Part shown: positions 42,199 through 51,665 of the stretch, in pieces | How the letters are laid out: each line of letters begins with the position of its first letter | How positions within the stretch are numbered: position 1 is the stretch's first letter | NCBI RefSeq assembly: GCF_001571385.1 | Contig: NZ_BCNW01000001.1 | Span: 1,860,001 to 1,924,000 of the forward strand | Reading direction: 5' to 3' | From: Methanofollis ethanolicus | Lineage (GTDB): Archaea > Halobacteriota > Methanomicrobia > Methanomicrobiales > Methanofollaceae | DNA length: 64,000 nt | The notes under the pieces: generated by a model | The model's database searches: none | Seen by the model: the letters and a program-made list of their open reading frames with translations, nothing else | Told to the model about the DNA's origin: nothing | Made by a program: the position numbers and the translations under genes

Positions 42199-43401
42199 TT
42201 ATCCGAGAAGATGTTTCCTCTCTACGATTGACTGGACATAGAGCAGAACGAACTGTATCAATCCGAAGCATACCAGAATAATGACGATAAAAATACCCGG
42301 AACCAGGTTTTCGATCAGCATCGATACGCCGAGGAGAATCAGCATGATGACAATAAGCAGTGCCAGGGCAAGCAGCACCAGCACCAGCAGAAGATCTCTT
42401 CCTTCCAGTTTTCTGGCGGGGCCCTCCGACTTCGGTTTCGGCCTGATCAGGGTATAGAGAAGATACAGTCCTGCGAGAATGAGGAAAACCCCGATAAAGA
42501 TAACAAGAAACTCAACAATCGTGTCAGGAACAATGATAGCGAACGCACCGACCGCAACAAACACCATTCCCACAAGGAAAAAAATCCAATTGCGTTTGAA
42601 CGAGAACGTCATCATAACGCCGCTGACCAGCGCCTGAACGCCAAGCAGCACTATCAGGGTACCATGCATGGCGCTCAGAGCATACGGCAGTAACCCGAGG
42701 TACACCGGGACCAGCAGGCAGCCGAAAATCAGCATGTAGAAACCAAACTGCATTCCCATGACAGTACCAGGGGACATGCCCGGAGTGTTTGCGGATATCC
42801 CGGGTTCGGCACGGAGCGAATACACGTTCTGCAGAATAAAAGCAAGATAGAACAGGGCACTGCCGAAGAGCAGAGCGGCAACCGCCAGAAGTTCGGTTGA
42901 AAGGAGGGCAGGCCGGTAAATCTGCACTGCGATCAACGCTGCAATCAGCACCTCCAGGACGGAGACTGCCGCACAGCCGACGGTAAGGTGCGCGGTCACC
43001 CCGCCACCCGGTGTTTTCCAGAACCGGGACGTCTCATGTGCAAAATATATCTGCAAAAGCAGCAGAATACCGCTCGCTCCGAAGGCGATCATCACCAGGA
43101 ACTTCGGGACGTCGCCAAAAATGCCCGGAATAAAACAGGTGACAATACCGATCAGGGTGATGATGATCCCCGGAATAAGGAGCAGCCATGATCTCTGCAC
43201 GGACCCGAACGGAATTTTTTCTATTGTTTGCAGCTGCAGGCCGAACATAACCAGAAAGAGACCATACACGCCGTCCCTGTAGTAGGGCAATGCTCCTGCG
43301 GCGACCGAAAACAGCACGGCACCGAGGACGAGCATTATCAGGCCAACGACCAGAGTAAAAATCACCTCACGGTGAATGTTCGTCTCTTCCAATATTTTCA
43401 T
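42199..43401 (-). CDS. Polytopic membrane protein, DUF308/HdeD-like
   Basis: A 400-residue, very hydrophobic protein with about 11-12 transmembrane helices in short hairpin pairs, e.g. VIFTLVVGLIMLVLGAVLFSVAAG, SWLLLIPGIIITLIGIVTCFIPGIFG, WIFFLVGMVFVAVGAFAIIVPDTIVEFLVIFIGVFLILAGLYLLY and LLLVLVLLALALLIVIMLILLG. The repeated two-helix pattern with Gly and Pro resembles DUF308 (HdeD) proteins, but the assignment is by pattern only. A charged loop KPKSEGPARKLEGRD splits the last helices. Function unknown. Confidence 0.72.
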   Translation of the reverse strand: MKILEETNIHREVIFTLVVGLIMLVLGAVLFSVAAGALPYYRDGVYGLFLVMFGLQLQTIEKIPFGSVQRSWLLLIPGIIITLIGIVTCFIPGIFGDVPKFLVMIAFGASGILLLLQIYFAHETSRFWKTPGGGVTAHLTVGCAAVSVLEVLIAALIAVQIYRPALLSTELLAVAALLFGSALFYLAFILQNVYSLRAEPGISANTPGMSPGTVMGMQFGFYMLIFGCLLVPVYLGLLPYALSAMHGTLIVLLGVQALVSGVMMTFSFKRNWIFFLVGMVFVAVGAFAIIVPDTIVEFLVIFIGVFLILAGLYLLYTLIRPKPKSEGPARKLEGRDLLLVLVLLALALLIVIMLILLGVSMLIENLVPGIFIVIILVCFGLIQFVLLYVQSIVERKHLLG

Positions 43402-43967
43402 ATTTTACCCCTCAGTTGCAGCATTTTTATCCGGCTTTCAGAATGTTCGAGTTTTTTTTTGCAGAATTTTCATGCACGCATTCCGAAAATTTCGATTTAT
43501 TCTGCAATGCTCATAATATTCGTAAAAACCAGATGAAAACATAAAATGGTAGATATATACCCCTTACGTTACCGTTCCATTTCCTCCATCAAATATTTTT
43601 CTTTTTTACCTTGCGGAGTAAAGGGGCAGGGCGAGAAGCCCCGGTCAATAGGTGCGGAGCGGTCCGACTGCTCCTTAACGGGAGCGAGCGTGCAAGGCCC
43701 ACATGCAGACCCGGCACCGCAAAAACCTGAAGTGCCAGTCGAAAGTGTTTGTGACGGCAGGAGATACCGGGGGCACCGTGATTGATCATCGGCCGCGTGC
43801 CGCCTCTGAAAATACCTTTTCCGCGGGGCTCGGGATCAGAGACCCGTGGCAGTTCTCATCATCTGAGAGTGCATGCAACCGGGCGGCGTGATGAATGGAG
43901 CATCCGCCGGAGAGAAGAGATCAAATAACAGGTATGAAGAGAAACTCTCGCTCCCCCATACGATGCC
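43402..43967. other. Gene-free stretch with a short repeat
   Basis: AT-rich sequence next to the membrane-protein gene (T-runs near 43450) gives its promoter zone. Positions 43609-43650 (GCGGAGTAAAGGGG..CGAGAAGCCCCGGTCAATAGGTGCG) share about 40 bp with 11493-11533, a separate short dispersed repeat. I see no gene, and the remainder shows nothing recognisable. Confidence 0.4.
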
Positions 43968-46565
43968 TCACGACGCATCGGGGGGATGAACCGTATAGAC
44001 ATGGACGAATTTCTGGCCGGAATAAACCGTATCCGTTGCTTTCTGGGTAGATTTTCCTGCCAGAACAATGAGTCCTTCATCATTCCAGGGCTCATGCCCG
44101 GTGAGAACAACCGCCCCCTCGATCTTTCCGTAGGCAGTAAGTGCTGCATCCTTCAGTGTCAGGGATTTCCCCGTAATACCCGCCCGGAAACCGTACGCCT
44201 CGAACACCCCGCGTCTCATGAAAATTTCTCCGCAGGGCACCGATATCGCGTAACTCTCACCGTTAATCGTCATTATACTTCCTGCAGCCAGATTTCCTTT
44301 CTCAACAGCAATACCGCAGCCTCCCGAATCTGTCATCCTCGCATTGGTAACACCGAGAATCCCGCCAAAAACCTCCATCGACCCTGACTGGAGCAGTATC
44401 CCGAATTCATCCCCGAAAATCTCTATTACACCACCCGTAATCATCAGATTGCCTCGCTCCAGAACAATTCCACCGAACTGCCCGGTAACCTGGAGAGCAC
44501 CTCCCTGAAGACTGATATCGCCTGTTGTATAAATCCCCACATTGCCGGTTGCGTTCACCGTTACCGTATCAACGAGGATCAGAGCGCCGCCCTGTATATT
44601 CAGACCAATCTCCTCACCTGCAACCTTCATATTCGCGGTTTCAATCTTCAATGACTTACACGAAAATCCTATAGTGCCGGAAGCCGAAAGGAGACCGATA
44701 TGATCTAATACTACATCCCCTGCCACATCCAGTCCACATTTCCGGCCTGATGCTGTGAGGGATCCTCCGTCGGTTATTTTCATCTCTTTTCCGGAAATCC
44801 GCATACCGACCTGTGCCCCCCCGGAGAAAGAAACATCTCCCCCGGACTGGTAATAGGAGCCGTTCACCGCAATGCCACTGATTTTGCCGACTCCCGTAAT
44901 CAAGCCGTCGGAGATTTCCGCGTTTCCCGAGATCTGCATTGCCGTATCTCCCTGAAGCATCAGGATCCCCCCGGCACAGTTCATATCGCCGCCAACGGAG
45001 ATCCCCGTCCCTCCTGATGCAGAGAGGTTCGCATTTTGAATGTGCAGGTTTCCTTCAACAGCGATGGCAGTTTTCCCGGAGGATTCGCATTTAGAATAAG
45101 AAATCTCCATATCTTCGGACACGAAAAGTCCGCAGTCCTCCCCGGAGAACGTTATCCCACTTCCGACAATACTGCACGAACCGTTTACCTGCACACAGGA
45201 GGTTCCATTCAGGGTACCGTGTATCATTCTGGTGGAGAGGCTGCCATGTTCGAGACGGATACAGGTATCCCCGCAGATGACGTCAACAGCACAGCCGGTG
45301 AGTGCGAGAGAACCGTGGTGAATCAGAACTCCGCAGCCGTCGGGACTCTCGATCTGCTGAATGCCATCATTCTGGTTCAAATCTCCCGCAAGGTCGATTC
45401 CTGCATCAATTCCAAAGATTTTCAGGACGGGCTTGGTGGATGCATTCAATCCACCCGATATCGATTTGATTGCCGTCGTGTTTGAACGGACGTCAATGAC
45501 ACAATAGTCTGTGAGGGTGATCGTTCCCGAGGCACAAATCCCGTACTCTTTTGTCCGGATTTTGAGGAATACACCTGTTATTTCCAGTGTGCCCGACTCA
45601 ACGAAGATCCCCCCTTCATCTCCCCGAATGGACAATAACATAACACCTGAGAGTTTCAGGTTTCCCTGGTGAATGTGAATTCCCGGCCCGTGAGAACTGT
45701 CTATCTGGTTGTCGATCTGTTCGAGCCGGATGTTTATGTCTCCGGTTGCATGAATTGCCGAGCCGTGATAGTTGGCGAGGACAAGGGTGCGTGTTTCTGC
45801 AACCCAGTTCCATCCCTTGCCATAACAGTCGTCTTCGACGGAGTAGGATTTGCCGTCGATGGTAAACTCGTCCCCGGCATTTTGCGGTCCGGACCCGTAT
45901 CGATTGCTGTTTGCGGCATCAAGATTGGTATGCGGTGTATCGTCCCTCTGTTTCGCGCAGAAGAGTTCGTACTCAAGTTCCTGCTGCAGTGCCGGGCCTG
46001 CAATAGCCAGAAGACCGGTACAGTGAGCGATCACCCTGTCGAAATCTCCGCACCGCCGCATGGTATCAAGGACCTGAACCCATTTTTCCGGGGGGATGTC
46101 GGCAAATGTTTTGGTGTCGGCACATATCAGGGACAGGGCTTTTCTCCGGCAGGAAACGGCTAACTCAGGGTTGACCCGGTCGTCAGCGCACCATGCGGCG
46201 GAGAGATAATAGTCTACGGCTTTTTCCGGGTTGTTTCCCGCCAGCCGGACGAGTGCGGCACGCAGGTAGAGGGAAGGAGACGTAGGGATTTCCGGACTTC
46301 GGAGACTGCAGTAGTCAGGAGACTGCAGGAACTCTCTGGCGATTGATGTTTTCTCCTCGATGTCTTCAGCAATGTGTCCACAGTGCGGACAGACTTCAAG
46401 GCAGTTTCTCAGAACGATCTCTGTCAGTTCCTTAGGACGACCGTCAAGTTCCACTATTCCTGACGGCCCGGCTGTACCGGGATGCACCGGAGATGCAATT
46501 TTATTCTGCTCCGATGGTTTATGGCAGACGAAACAGGTTTTGTGGATGGTCTTGATATGCGACAT
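43968..46565 (-). CDS. Zinc-finger (DUF2225-like) protein with long beta-helix domain
   Basis: An 865-residue protein without signal peptide or membrane segment. Residues 1-210 resemble DUF2225: CFVC (11-14) and CPHC (59-62) probably bind zinc, LDGRP (40-44) and a TPR-like helical part with YLRAALVRLAGNNPEKAVDYYLSAAWCADD follow. From about 240 to 850 there are some 25-30 short repeats of roughly 20 residues with the rhythm G-I-x-V-x-G/S-x-L-x-I-x-G (GTGISVGGDMNCAGG, GIVLERGNLMITGG, GILLQSGSMEVFGG), predicted as a right-handed beta-helix. The segment WNWVAETRTLVLANYHGSAIHATGDINIRL resembles carbohydrate-binding beta-helix starts. Function unknown. Confidence 0.7.
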   Translation of the reverse strand: MSHIKTIHKTCFVCHKPSEQNKIASPVHPGTAGPSGIVELDGRPKELTEIVLRNCLEVCPHCGHIAEDIEEKTSIAREFLQSPDYCSLRSPEIPTSPSLYLRAALVRLAGNNPEKAVDYYLSAAWCADDRVNPELAVSCRRKALSLICADTKTFADIPPEKWVQVLDTMRRCGDFDRVIAHCTGLLAIAGPALQQELEYELFCAKQRDDTPHTNLDAANSNRYGSGPQNAGDEFTIDGKSYSVEDDCYGKGWNWVAETRTLVLANYHGSAIHATGDINIRLEQIDNQIDSSHGPGIHIHQGNLKLSGVMLLSIRGDEGGIFVESGTLEITGVFLKIRTKEYGICASGTITLTDYCVIDVRSNTTAIKSISGGLNASTKPVLKIFGIDAGIDLAGDLNQNDGIQQIESPDGCGVLIHHGSLALTGCAVDVICGDTCIRLEHGSLSTRMIHGTLNGTSCVQVNGSCSIVGSGITFSGEDCGLFVSEDMEISYSKCESSGKTAIAVEGNLHIQNANLSASGGTGISVGGDMNCAGGILMLQGDTAMQISGNAEISDGLITGVGKISGIAVNGSYYQSGGDVSFSGGAQVGMRISGKEMKITDGGSLTASGRKCGLDVAGDVVLDHIGLLSASGTIGFSCKSLKIETANMKVAGEEIGLNIQGGALILVDTVTVNATGNVGIYTTGDISLQGGALQVTGQFGGIVLERGNLMITGGVIEIFGDEFGILLQSGSMEVFGGILGVTNARMTDSGGCGIAVEKGNLAAGSIMTINGESYAISVPCGEIFMRRGVFEAYGFRAGITGKSLTLKDAALTAYGKIEGAVVLTGHEPWNDEGLIVLAGKSTQKATDTVYSGQKFVHVYTVHPPDAS

Positions 46566-46910
46566 TGCAATCTTAACGTGTTTTATTGTAGGGATGGGTT
46601 CCTAAAGGTAAATTAGATAACTCCTCGCTACTTTGTGCGGGTCAAAACAGCACCCTTCACTTTTGTCCACCCACCCCATCTGAAGGCCCTTGATCGAGAA
46701 AGATCTCTTCCGTCTTGCGTTGAATATTCAGGATACCGGCCCTGTAAAATCGGGCATGAAGCGGACGCACGCCTCAAGCATACCGGATGAAAAGTTTTTC
46801 ATGGCAAACTCTCCTGATGTGGTCATGTATCCTCCTTGATCACGCTTGAACACAGATCCGCTGCCTTGCCGATAGTGTTCGCCAGGATGGTAGAAATCCT
46901 CAGATTTCTT
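46566..46910. other. Gene-poor gap with a possible 32-codon open frame
   Basis: This 345-bp gap separates the beta-helix gene from the YkgJ gene. On the minus strand an ATG at 46826, preceded by AAGGAGG, opens 32 codons to a TGA at 46728-46730 (MTTSGEFAMKNFSSGM..). The good ribosome-binding site makes it worth noting, but nothing identifies it; it may be the broken 5' end of a lost gene. Confidence 0.3.
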
Positions 46911-47393
46911 TTATCGCCGCACCCGGTAGCCCGCTTGCACAAGGAGGAGGACCGCCCGCTCGTCCCACCGGGCGTCGTCATCCTCCCTGATTTTGGCGAC
47001 GTGCGTCTCCCAGAAGGCGGCGAGGGCCGGATCGTCCGCCGCGAGGTGGCGCCTCTCCATCACCCTCCCCGCCCTCGTCCCCCTTGCGTTCAGGATGAGC
47101 AGGCGCCAGCAGCGGTACTCCCGGCAGATGTCGGGCCGCGTCTGGTGGATGATGCAGCACGCCTTCCCGTCGGCCGGGTCTTCGCGCAGGAAGGGGCAGG
47201 CCAGAGGCCACCTCGCGAAGACGCTCCTGTCAGGGAAGAAGTGCGTCTTGTCGGGGTCGACCCTGACGGCGTGCACCTCGCCGGTGTACCTGTTCTCCAT
47301 CAGGAAACTCCCGTCGCCGCACTCCTCCCTCACGACATGGACGTCGCCCATCTGGCTGCAGCACTCCCCGCACTGGATACACGCGAATGGCAT
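46911..47393 (-). CDS. YkgJ-type cysteine cluster protein
   Basis: A 160-residue member of the zinc/iron-chelating YkgJ group. Cysteines lie in CIQCGECCSQMGDVHV (5-20), ACPFL, CCIIHQTRPDICREYRCW (about 78-95), the family pattern C..C..CC and C..RP..CR.Y.C. Biochemical role unknown; members are proposed to bind an Fe-S cluster or zinc. It starts 53 bp from the divergent ABC-class ATPase, so the two may be co-regulated. Confidence 0.82.
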   Translation of the reverse strand: MPFACIQCGECCSQMGDVHVVREECGDGSFLMENRYTGEVHAVRVDPDKTHFFPDRSVFARWPLACPFLREDPADGKACCIIHQTRPDICREYRCWRLLILNARGTRAGRVMERRHLAADDPALAAFWETHVAKIREDDDARWDERAVLLLVQAGYRVRR

Positions 47394-47446
47394 GGGGTCT
47401 CTCCAGAAAACCCTATCACACCTGCCCGCTCATAAACATCCCGATC

Positions 47447-49180
47447 ATGGCCCGCGAGACGATGCAGCCCGCCGGACGCCTCAGGGAGACCCTGAGACGG
47501 ATCGACGGCCGGGGATATAAGGCGTACAGGGACTGCGAGGGGGCCTACGCCTTCGACGGCTTCACCCTCCTCATCGACCACGCCCAGGCCGACCCCTTCG
47601 CCACCCCGAGCAGGGTGCGGGTGCGGGTCGAGGCGGACGTCGCGGGATTCCCGGCCAGGTGTCTCTCGACGAAGACCCGGGAGGTAGCATTCAGGGACTT
47701 CCTGGCCAGGGCGTTCGCCGCCGCCATCGACTCTCTGGGGCCTGGCCGCCGGGGGAGCGGGAAGAGCGGGCAGATCGCCATCGCCCGCCCCGGCCAGGAG
47801 GTGCTCGAACGCTCCTCCGTCGTCGTCACCCCTGCGGGCGCCGTCGAAGTGCGGTTCACCGTCGGCCTCCCGGCACGCGGCCGGACCGTGCTCGGGAGGG
47901 AGGCAGAAGCGATCTTCTTCCAGGACGTCCCTGCCCTGGTGAGGGCCTCCCTCCTGTACGCCGCAACCGACGCCGACGCCCTCGACCGCCACCTTGCGGT
48001 GAGCGAGGACGCCGACCACCTCAGGGCCGCCCTGAAGGACCGCAGCCTCGTCGCCTTCGTCGCAGACGGCGCCGTGCTGCCGCGGGCGAGCGGGGTGGAC
48101 GACCGCCCGCTCAGGGACGCCGTTCCCTTCGTCTCGCCGCCCTCCCTCCGGGTGACCGTCGACCTCCCGAACCGCGGCAGGGTCACCGGCATGGGCGTGC
48201 CCGCCGGGATCACCCTCATCGTCGGCGGCGGTTTCCATGGCAAGTCCACCCTGCTCAGGGCGATCGAGCGTGGGATCTACACCCACATCCCCGGCGACGG
48301 CCGGGAGTACGTCGTCGCCGACCCCGCCGCGGTGAAGGTCCGCGCCGAGGACGGGCGCCGGGTGGAGAGGGTCGACATCTCTCCCTTCATATCCGGCCTC
48401 CCCGACGGCAGGGACACCCGCGCCTTCTCCACCGAGAACGCGAGCGGGAGCACCTCGCAGGCGGCGAACATCATGGAGGCCCTGGAGACCGGCGCCCGCG
48501 TCCTCCTCATCGACGAGGACACCGCGGCCACGAACATGATGATCCGGGACAGGCGGATGCAGGAACTCGTCGCCGACGAGCAGGAACCGATCACGCCCTT
48601 CATCGACCGGGCGCAGTCGCTGTACCGCGACCTCGGCGTCTCGACCGTTCTTGTCATCGGCGGGTCGGGCGACTACTTCGACATCGCCGACACCGTCATA
48701 TCCATGCAGGCCTACCGCCCGGAGGACGCCACCGCACGGGCGAAGGCAATCGCCTCACGTCACGCCCCGGACCGCCTCGCCTCCCGGAAGGACGTCTTCG
48801 GCACCTTCAGGCGGCGGGTGCCGGACGCGGGGAGCATCGACGCCAGCAAGGGCCGGCGGGAGGAGAAGGTGGCGGCCGACGGCGTCCGCGGCATCAGGTT
48901 CGGCGTCCATGATGTTGACCTCTCGGCCGTGGCGCAGGTCGTGGACCCGGCCCAGACCGCGGCCATCGCCCATGCCCTGCTCAGGGCGAAGCGCCTGATG
49001 GACGGGAAGAAGACCCTCGACGAGGTGGTCAGGGCCGTCGCCGCGGAGGTCGCGGAGGACGGCCTCGACGCCCTCACCCCCCACCCTGTCGGGGGCCTTG
49101 CGGCCTTCAGGCCCTTTGAACTCGCCGCGGCGATGAACAGGTTGAGAACACTCAGGGCAGGGCAGAAAATGTACCCGTGA
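47447..49180 (+). CDS. Predicted ATPase of the ABC class (ABC_ATPase family)
   Basis: A 577-residue cytoplasmic protein of the ABC_ATPase family, unrelated to transporters and of unknown role. Walker A is IVGGGFHGKSTLLRAIERGIYTHIPGDGREYV (about 249-280), Walker B RVLLIDEDTAATNMMIRD (about 345-362), followed by PITPFIDRAQSLYRDLGVSTVLVIGGSGDYFDIADTVI. Helical and globular parts precede (1-230) and follow (430-577). The ATG at 47447 is used; ATG 47462 is an alternative. Very GC-rich and typical of the host. Confidence 0.86.
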   Translation: MARETMQPAGRLRETLRRIDGRGYKAYRDCEGAYAFDGFTLLIDHAQADPFATPSRVRVRVEADVAGFPARCLSTKTREVAFRDFLARAFAAAIDSLGPGRRGSGKSGQIAIARPGQEVLERSSVVVTPAGAVEVRFTVGLPARGRTVLGREAEAIFFQDVPALVRASLLYAATDADALDRHLAVSEDADHLRAALKDRSLVAFVADGAVLPRASGVDDRPLRDAVPFVSPPSLRVTVDLPNRGRVTGMGVPAGITLIVGGGFHGKSTLLRAIERGIYTHIPGDGREYVVADPAAVKVRAEDGRRVERVDISPFISGLPDGRDTRAFSTENASGSTSQAANIMEALETGARVLLIDEDTAATNMMIRDRRMQELVADEQEPITPFIDRAQSLYRDLGVSTVLVIGGSGDYFDIADTVISMQAYRPEDATARAKAIASRHAPDRLASRKDVFGTFRRRVPDAGSIDASKGRREEKVAADGVRGIRFGVHDVDLSAVAQVVDPAQTAAIAHALLRAKRLMDGKKTLDEVVRAVAAEVAEDGLDALTPHPVGGLAAFRPFELAAAMNRLRTLRAGQKMYP

Positions 49181-49189
49181 CCCACCCTT

Positions 49190-49624
49190 TCAGACTTTTC
49201 TTCCCTCTTGCACCTCCCGCACGGCCGTGATCTCCGGGATGTTCATGCCGCCGAGCAGGTCGACGATCGCCTGCACGTACGGTTCCTGCCGCGTCATGCT
49301 CGGAGACGCACGCGGGTCGTTGCGCTCTCCTTTTCGCCCCATATTCGCATGTCCGGTGGCGATATAATGCAGAAAATCTTCTTTCGGAAGACCCCACCGA
49401 CAGTTCACCTGTAAACGGACAAAATCCGGGTTTTTCAGATGGGGGGACAACCATGCACGGGTGCCGGGAAGAGGAATCGGCTCCCCGTTCTTCGACCCGG
49501 CAAGAGCGACCACCCGTTGCCACAATCGGTCGCAGGCGATTGCGGAATCAGGACAGGACCTGCAGTGCCGATTCGACGGCGGCGTGCCGTCGCCGGGGTA
49601 GCACCGGCAGAAGTTCACATCCAT
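49190..49624 (-). CDS. Hypothetical Cys-rich N-terminus protein
   Basis: A 144-residue protein I do not recognise. The N-terminus has CRCYPGDG (6-13) and HCRSCPDSAIACDRLW (about 20-35), a CxC/CxxC arrangement that could bind a metal. The rest includes LSPHLKNPDFVRLQVNCRWGLPKEDFLHYIATGHANMGRKG. It converges with the ABC-class ATPase, 9 bp apart, and its AT content is a little higher than that gene's. Coding status is supported by length and codon pattern only. Confidence 0.6.
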   Translation of the reverse strand: MDVNFCRCYPGDGTPPSNRHCRSCPDSAIACDRLWQRVVALAGSKNGEPIPLPGTRAWLSPHLKNPDFVRLQVNCRWGLPKEDFLHYIATGHANMGRKGERNDPRASPSMTRQEPYVQAIVDLLGGMNIPEITAVREVQEGRKV

Positions 49625-49718
49625 GTGCGTTTATTCGGCGGAAAAGGAATGAATGAATCGGTTTTCTCCGTCATTCGCAGGATAGCGTGCACGACCACTC
49701 CGCCGGACTCACGTACGG

Positions 49719-50012
49719 TCACGGCAGCGCGATCATCCCGGCACCTGCACACACAAGCACGGCGAAGAGCACCAGGTGAAGAACCGCAAAGAGGGGGACG
49801 AGCACGAACTTCGTCTTCTGTGTCTTGTGCCTGAAGACCTTCATCGCCGCCAGCGCACCGAATGGCCCGAGAAACGCGAAAGCCAGGAGCATCGTCTCCG
49901 ATATCCTCCACTGTCCCCGGCGTGCCCGCCTCTTGTCCGCGTAAAACGCTGCGGCGGCACCGGCATTCAGGAGGAGGTACGCGACCAGGAGGTCGAGAGG
50001 GGGGACGCTCAT
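49719..50012 (-). CDS. DUF1294 family membrane protein
   Basis: A 97-residue protein with two to three transmembrane helices. The DUF1294 pattern is plain: LVAYLLLNAGAAAAFYADKRRARRGQWRISETMLLAFAFLGPFGALAAMKVFRHKTQKTKFVLVPL. The start at 50012 is chosen by the family; no strong ribosome-binding site is seen. Function unknown. It follows the AI-2E-type gene by 43 bp on the same strand and may share its transcript. Confidence 0.85.
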   Translation of the reverse strand: MSVPPLDLLVAYLLLNAGAAAAFYADKRRARRGQWRISETMLLAFAFLGPFGALAAMKVFRHKTQKTKFVLVPLFAVLHLVLFAVLVCAGAGMIALP

Positions 50013-50055
50013 GGCGACCGGCCCCTGAAAAAAATACGGGCAGGGACCATCCGCC

Positions 50056-51117
50056 TCACTCGGTCTCCTTTTTGCGCGTCCTGTCATTGAAGATGCCGGA
50101 GACGCCGAGCAGGTCGTTTATCCACCGCAACTCGTCGCTGCACTGGATCAGGATGATCAGGAGGAGCGTGATCGGGACGGCAAAGATCATGCCGGGCAGG
50201 CCGAGGATCCAGCCCCATATGATGAGCGAGAGGATGACGACCATCGGCGGCAGGTCGAACCGCTTCGACGCAAGTTTGGCATAGACCGGATTTTCGACGA
50301 CCACATTGAGGAGGATGACAATTCCCACGACCGCCGCCGCCCCCCAGATGCCGTACTGGAGCCAGGCAAAGAATATTGCCGGTATGGCCGCGAGGATCAG
50401 GCCGATATATGGGATGAAGGCCAGGATGAAGGTGAGGGTCCCCCACAGCACGGCGGAATGGACCCCCATGAGCCAGAGGGAGAGGCCGAAGAGAAAGCCA
50501 TGGATCAGGTTCGCCTCTGTCCTGACGATCACGAAGTCCATCATGAGTTTGCTCATCTTTTCGACACCCACAAAAGTCTTCGGTTCGAGCGCGATCCCCC
50601 GCTTCAGGCGCTCGGAAATGTGGGGGATCTCCAGAACGGCGAACATGGTTGTGATCAGGATAAAGAATAGGTACATCAGGACATTTCCAAGTCCGATGGC
50701 ATAGGGCTTGGCGAAGGTGACGACCTCCCCGAGGTTGAATGAGGTGGGGGCGAGCAGAGAGGAGTCGATGCCAAAGTGTTGAAACAGCAGTATCAGGTCT
50801 GAGAGACGCATCTGCAGGTCAGACTGGTAGGTCGGAAGGTCGTTGAGCAGAGTCTCAAACGAACTGACCGTGATCACGACCCCGATGATCAGCACGACGG
50901 CGGCCACGGCTGAGATGACCCCCATGGCGACGATGTCGGGCAGGCCGCGCTTTTTCAGAAACTCCATTGCGGGAAGGGCAAGGATCGTCAGGATCAGGGA
51001 GACGAGCAGGAGGTTGACGATATATGCACAGTACTGCATCCCGATGACGATCACGAGGAGTGCCGCCAGGATGCAGAGAGTCTGCAGAGTGCCGGAGATG
51101 TATGAAGGATGGTCCAT
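50056..51117 (-). CDS. AI-2E family transporter
   Basis: A 353-residue membrane protein of the AI-2E transporter (YdiK/TqsA/PerM) family with about eight helices: paired N-terminal helices (TLCILAALLVIVIGMQYCAYIV, LLLVSLILTILALPAMEFL), a long soluble loop (about 95-150), and the C-terminal block with TLTFILAFIPYIGLILAAIPAIFFAW and PMVVILSLIIWGWILGLPGMIFAVPITLLLIILIQ. Members transport diverse small molecules or act as Na+/H+ antiporters, so the substrate is open. The start is the ATG at 51117, with AGGGTAAT upstream. Confidence 0.86.
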   Translation of the reverse strand: MDHPSYISGTLQTLCILAALLVIVIGMQYCAYIVNLLLVSLILTILALPAMEFLKKRGLPDIVAMGVISAVAAVVLIIGVVITVSSFETLLNDLPTYQSDLQMRLSDLILLFQHFGIDSSLLAPTSFNLGEVVTFAKPYAIGLGNVLMYLFFILITTMFAVLEIPHISERLKRGIALEPKTFVGVEKMSKLMMDFVIVRTEANLIHGFLFGLSLWLMGVHSAVLWGTLTFILAFIPYIGLILAAIPAIFFAWLQYGIWGAAAVVGIVILLNVVVENPVYAKLASKRFDLPPMVVILSLIIWGWILGLPGMIFAVPITLLLIILIQCSDELRWINDLLGVSGIFNDRTRKKETE

Positions 51118-51219
51118 AGTATTACCCTGCGTCGTAATGGGAAGAGATAGGATATCATTTTTGGGAATGTATCCGACGACGATAGGGGGACCGTACACTT
51201 TTGCATTGGATTTCGGGAT

Positions 51220-51579
51220 CTATAAGACGCAGTCCCGACAGTCCTGCGCCCCGCAGGCGATGTTCTCGATCTTCCACTTCAGCGCCCACCTCTTGATCTC
51301 CCTGACCACGTCGATGATCTCGACGCCGCTCTCTGTCAGAGTATATTCAGACTTCACCGGGAAGGCCGAGGCCTCCACGCGCTTCGTGACCAGCCCCTCG
51401 TCCTCGAGTTCCTTCAGCCGGACGGAGAGGACCTTCGAGGTGATCCCGGGGAGAGAGCCCTTGAGTTCAGAAAAACGGCGGGTGTAGCCCGTGCCCTTGT
51501 AGAGTTCCAGGAGGACGAGGAGCGTCCACTTCTTTCCCAGGTATGTGAGCGTCGCATTGACGGTGCACCCTTCCTGCAT
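51220..51579 (-). CDS. HxlR-type winged-helix regulator
   Basis: A 119-residue HxlR/MarR-like dimeric repressor or activator. Seen: LTYLGKKWTLLVLLELYKGTGYTRRFSELKGSLPGITSKVLSVRLKELEDEGLVTKRV (about 11-68), the recognition helix and wing of the family. Cys5 and the C-terminal CGAQDCRDCVL are possible redox or metal sensors, fitting control of the divergent hybrid cluster protein gene. The ATG at 51579 is about 30 nt from a minus-strand TATA TATAAGGA; the two genes share an 86-bp control region. Confidence 0.88.
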   Translation of the reverse strand: MQEGCTVNATLTYLGKKWTLLVLLELYKGTGYTRRFSELKGSLPGITSKVLSVRLKELEDEGLVTKRVEASAFPVKSEYTLTESGVEIIDVVREIKRWALKWKIENIACGAQDCRDCVL

Positions 51580-51604
51580 GGTATATCTGTAGAAACTCTC
51601 TGCT

Positions 51605-51657
51605 CCTTATACCTTAGTATCAATTCTATACTTCGTATCATTTTAATACAAAAGGAG
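51605..51657. promoter_or_regulatory. Double operator between hxlR and hcp
   Basis: Two inverted repeats of like design lie side by side: AGTAT-(7)-ATACT at 51616-51632 and GTAT-(7)-ATAC at 51635-51649. Their centres are 18 bp apart, less than two helix turns. AAAGGAG at 51651-51657 is the hcp ribosome-binding site. GTAT/ATAC half sites suit a winged-helix dimer such as the divergent HxlR protein. Confidence 0.6.
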
Positions 51658-51665
51658 AACAGACC

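Noticed and set aside
46728-46826. 32-codon minus-strand frame with a good ribosome-binding site
   Set aside because: Too short and without a recognisable family to call as a gene; only noted in the gap description.
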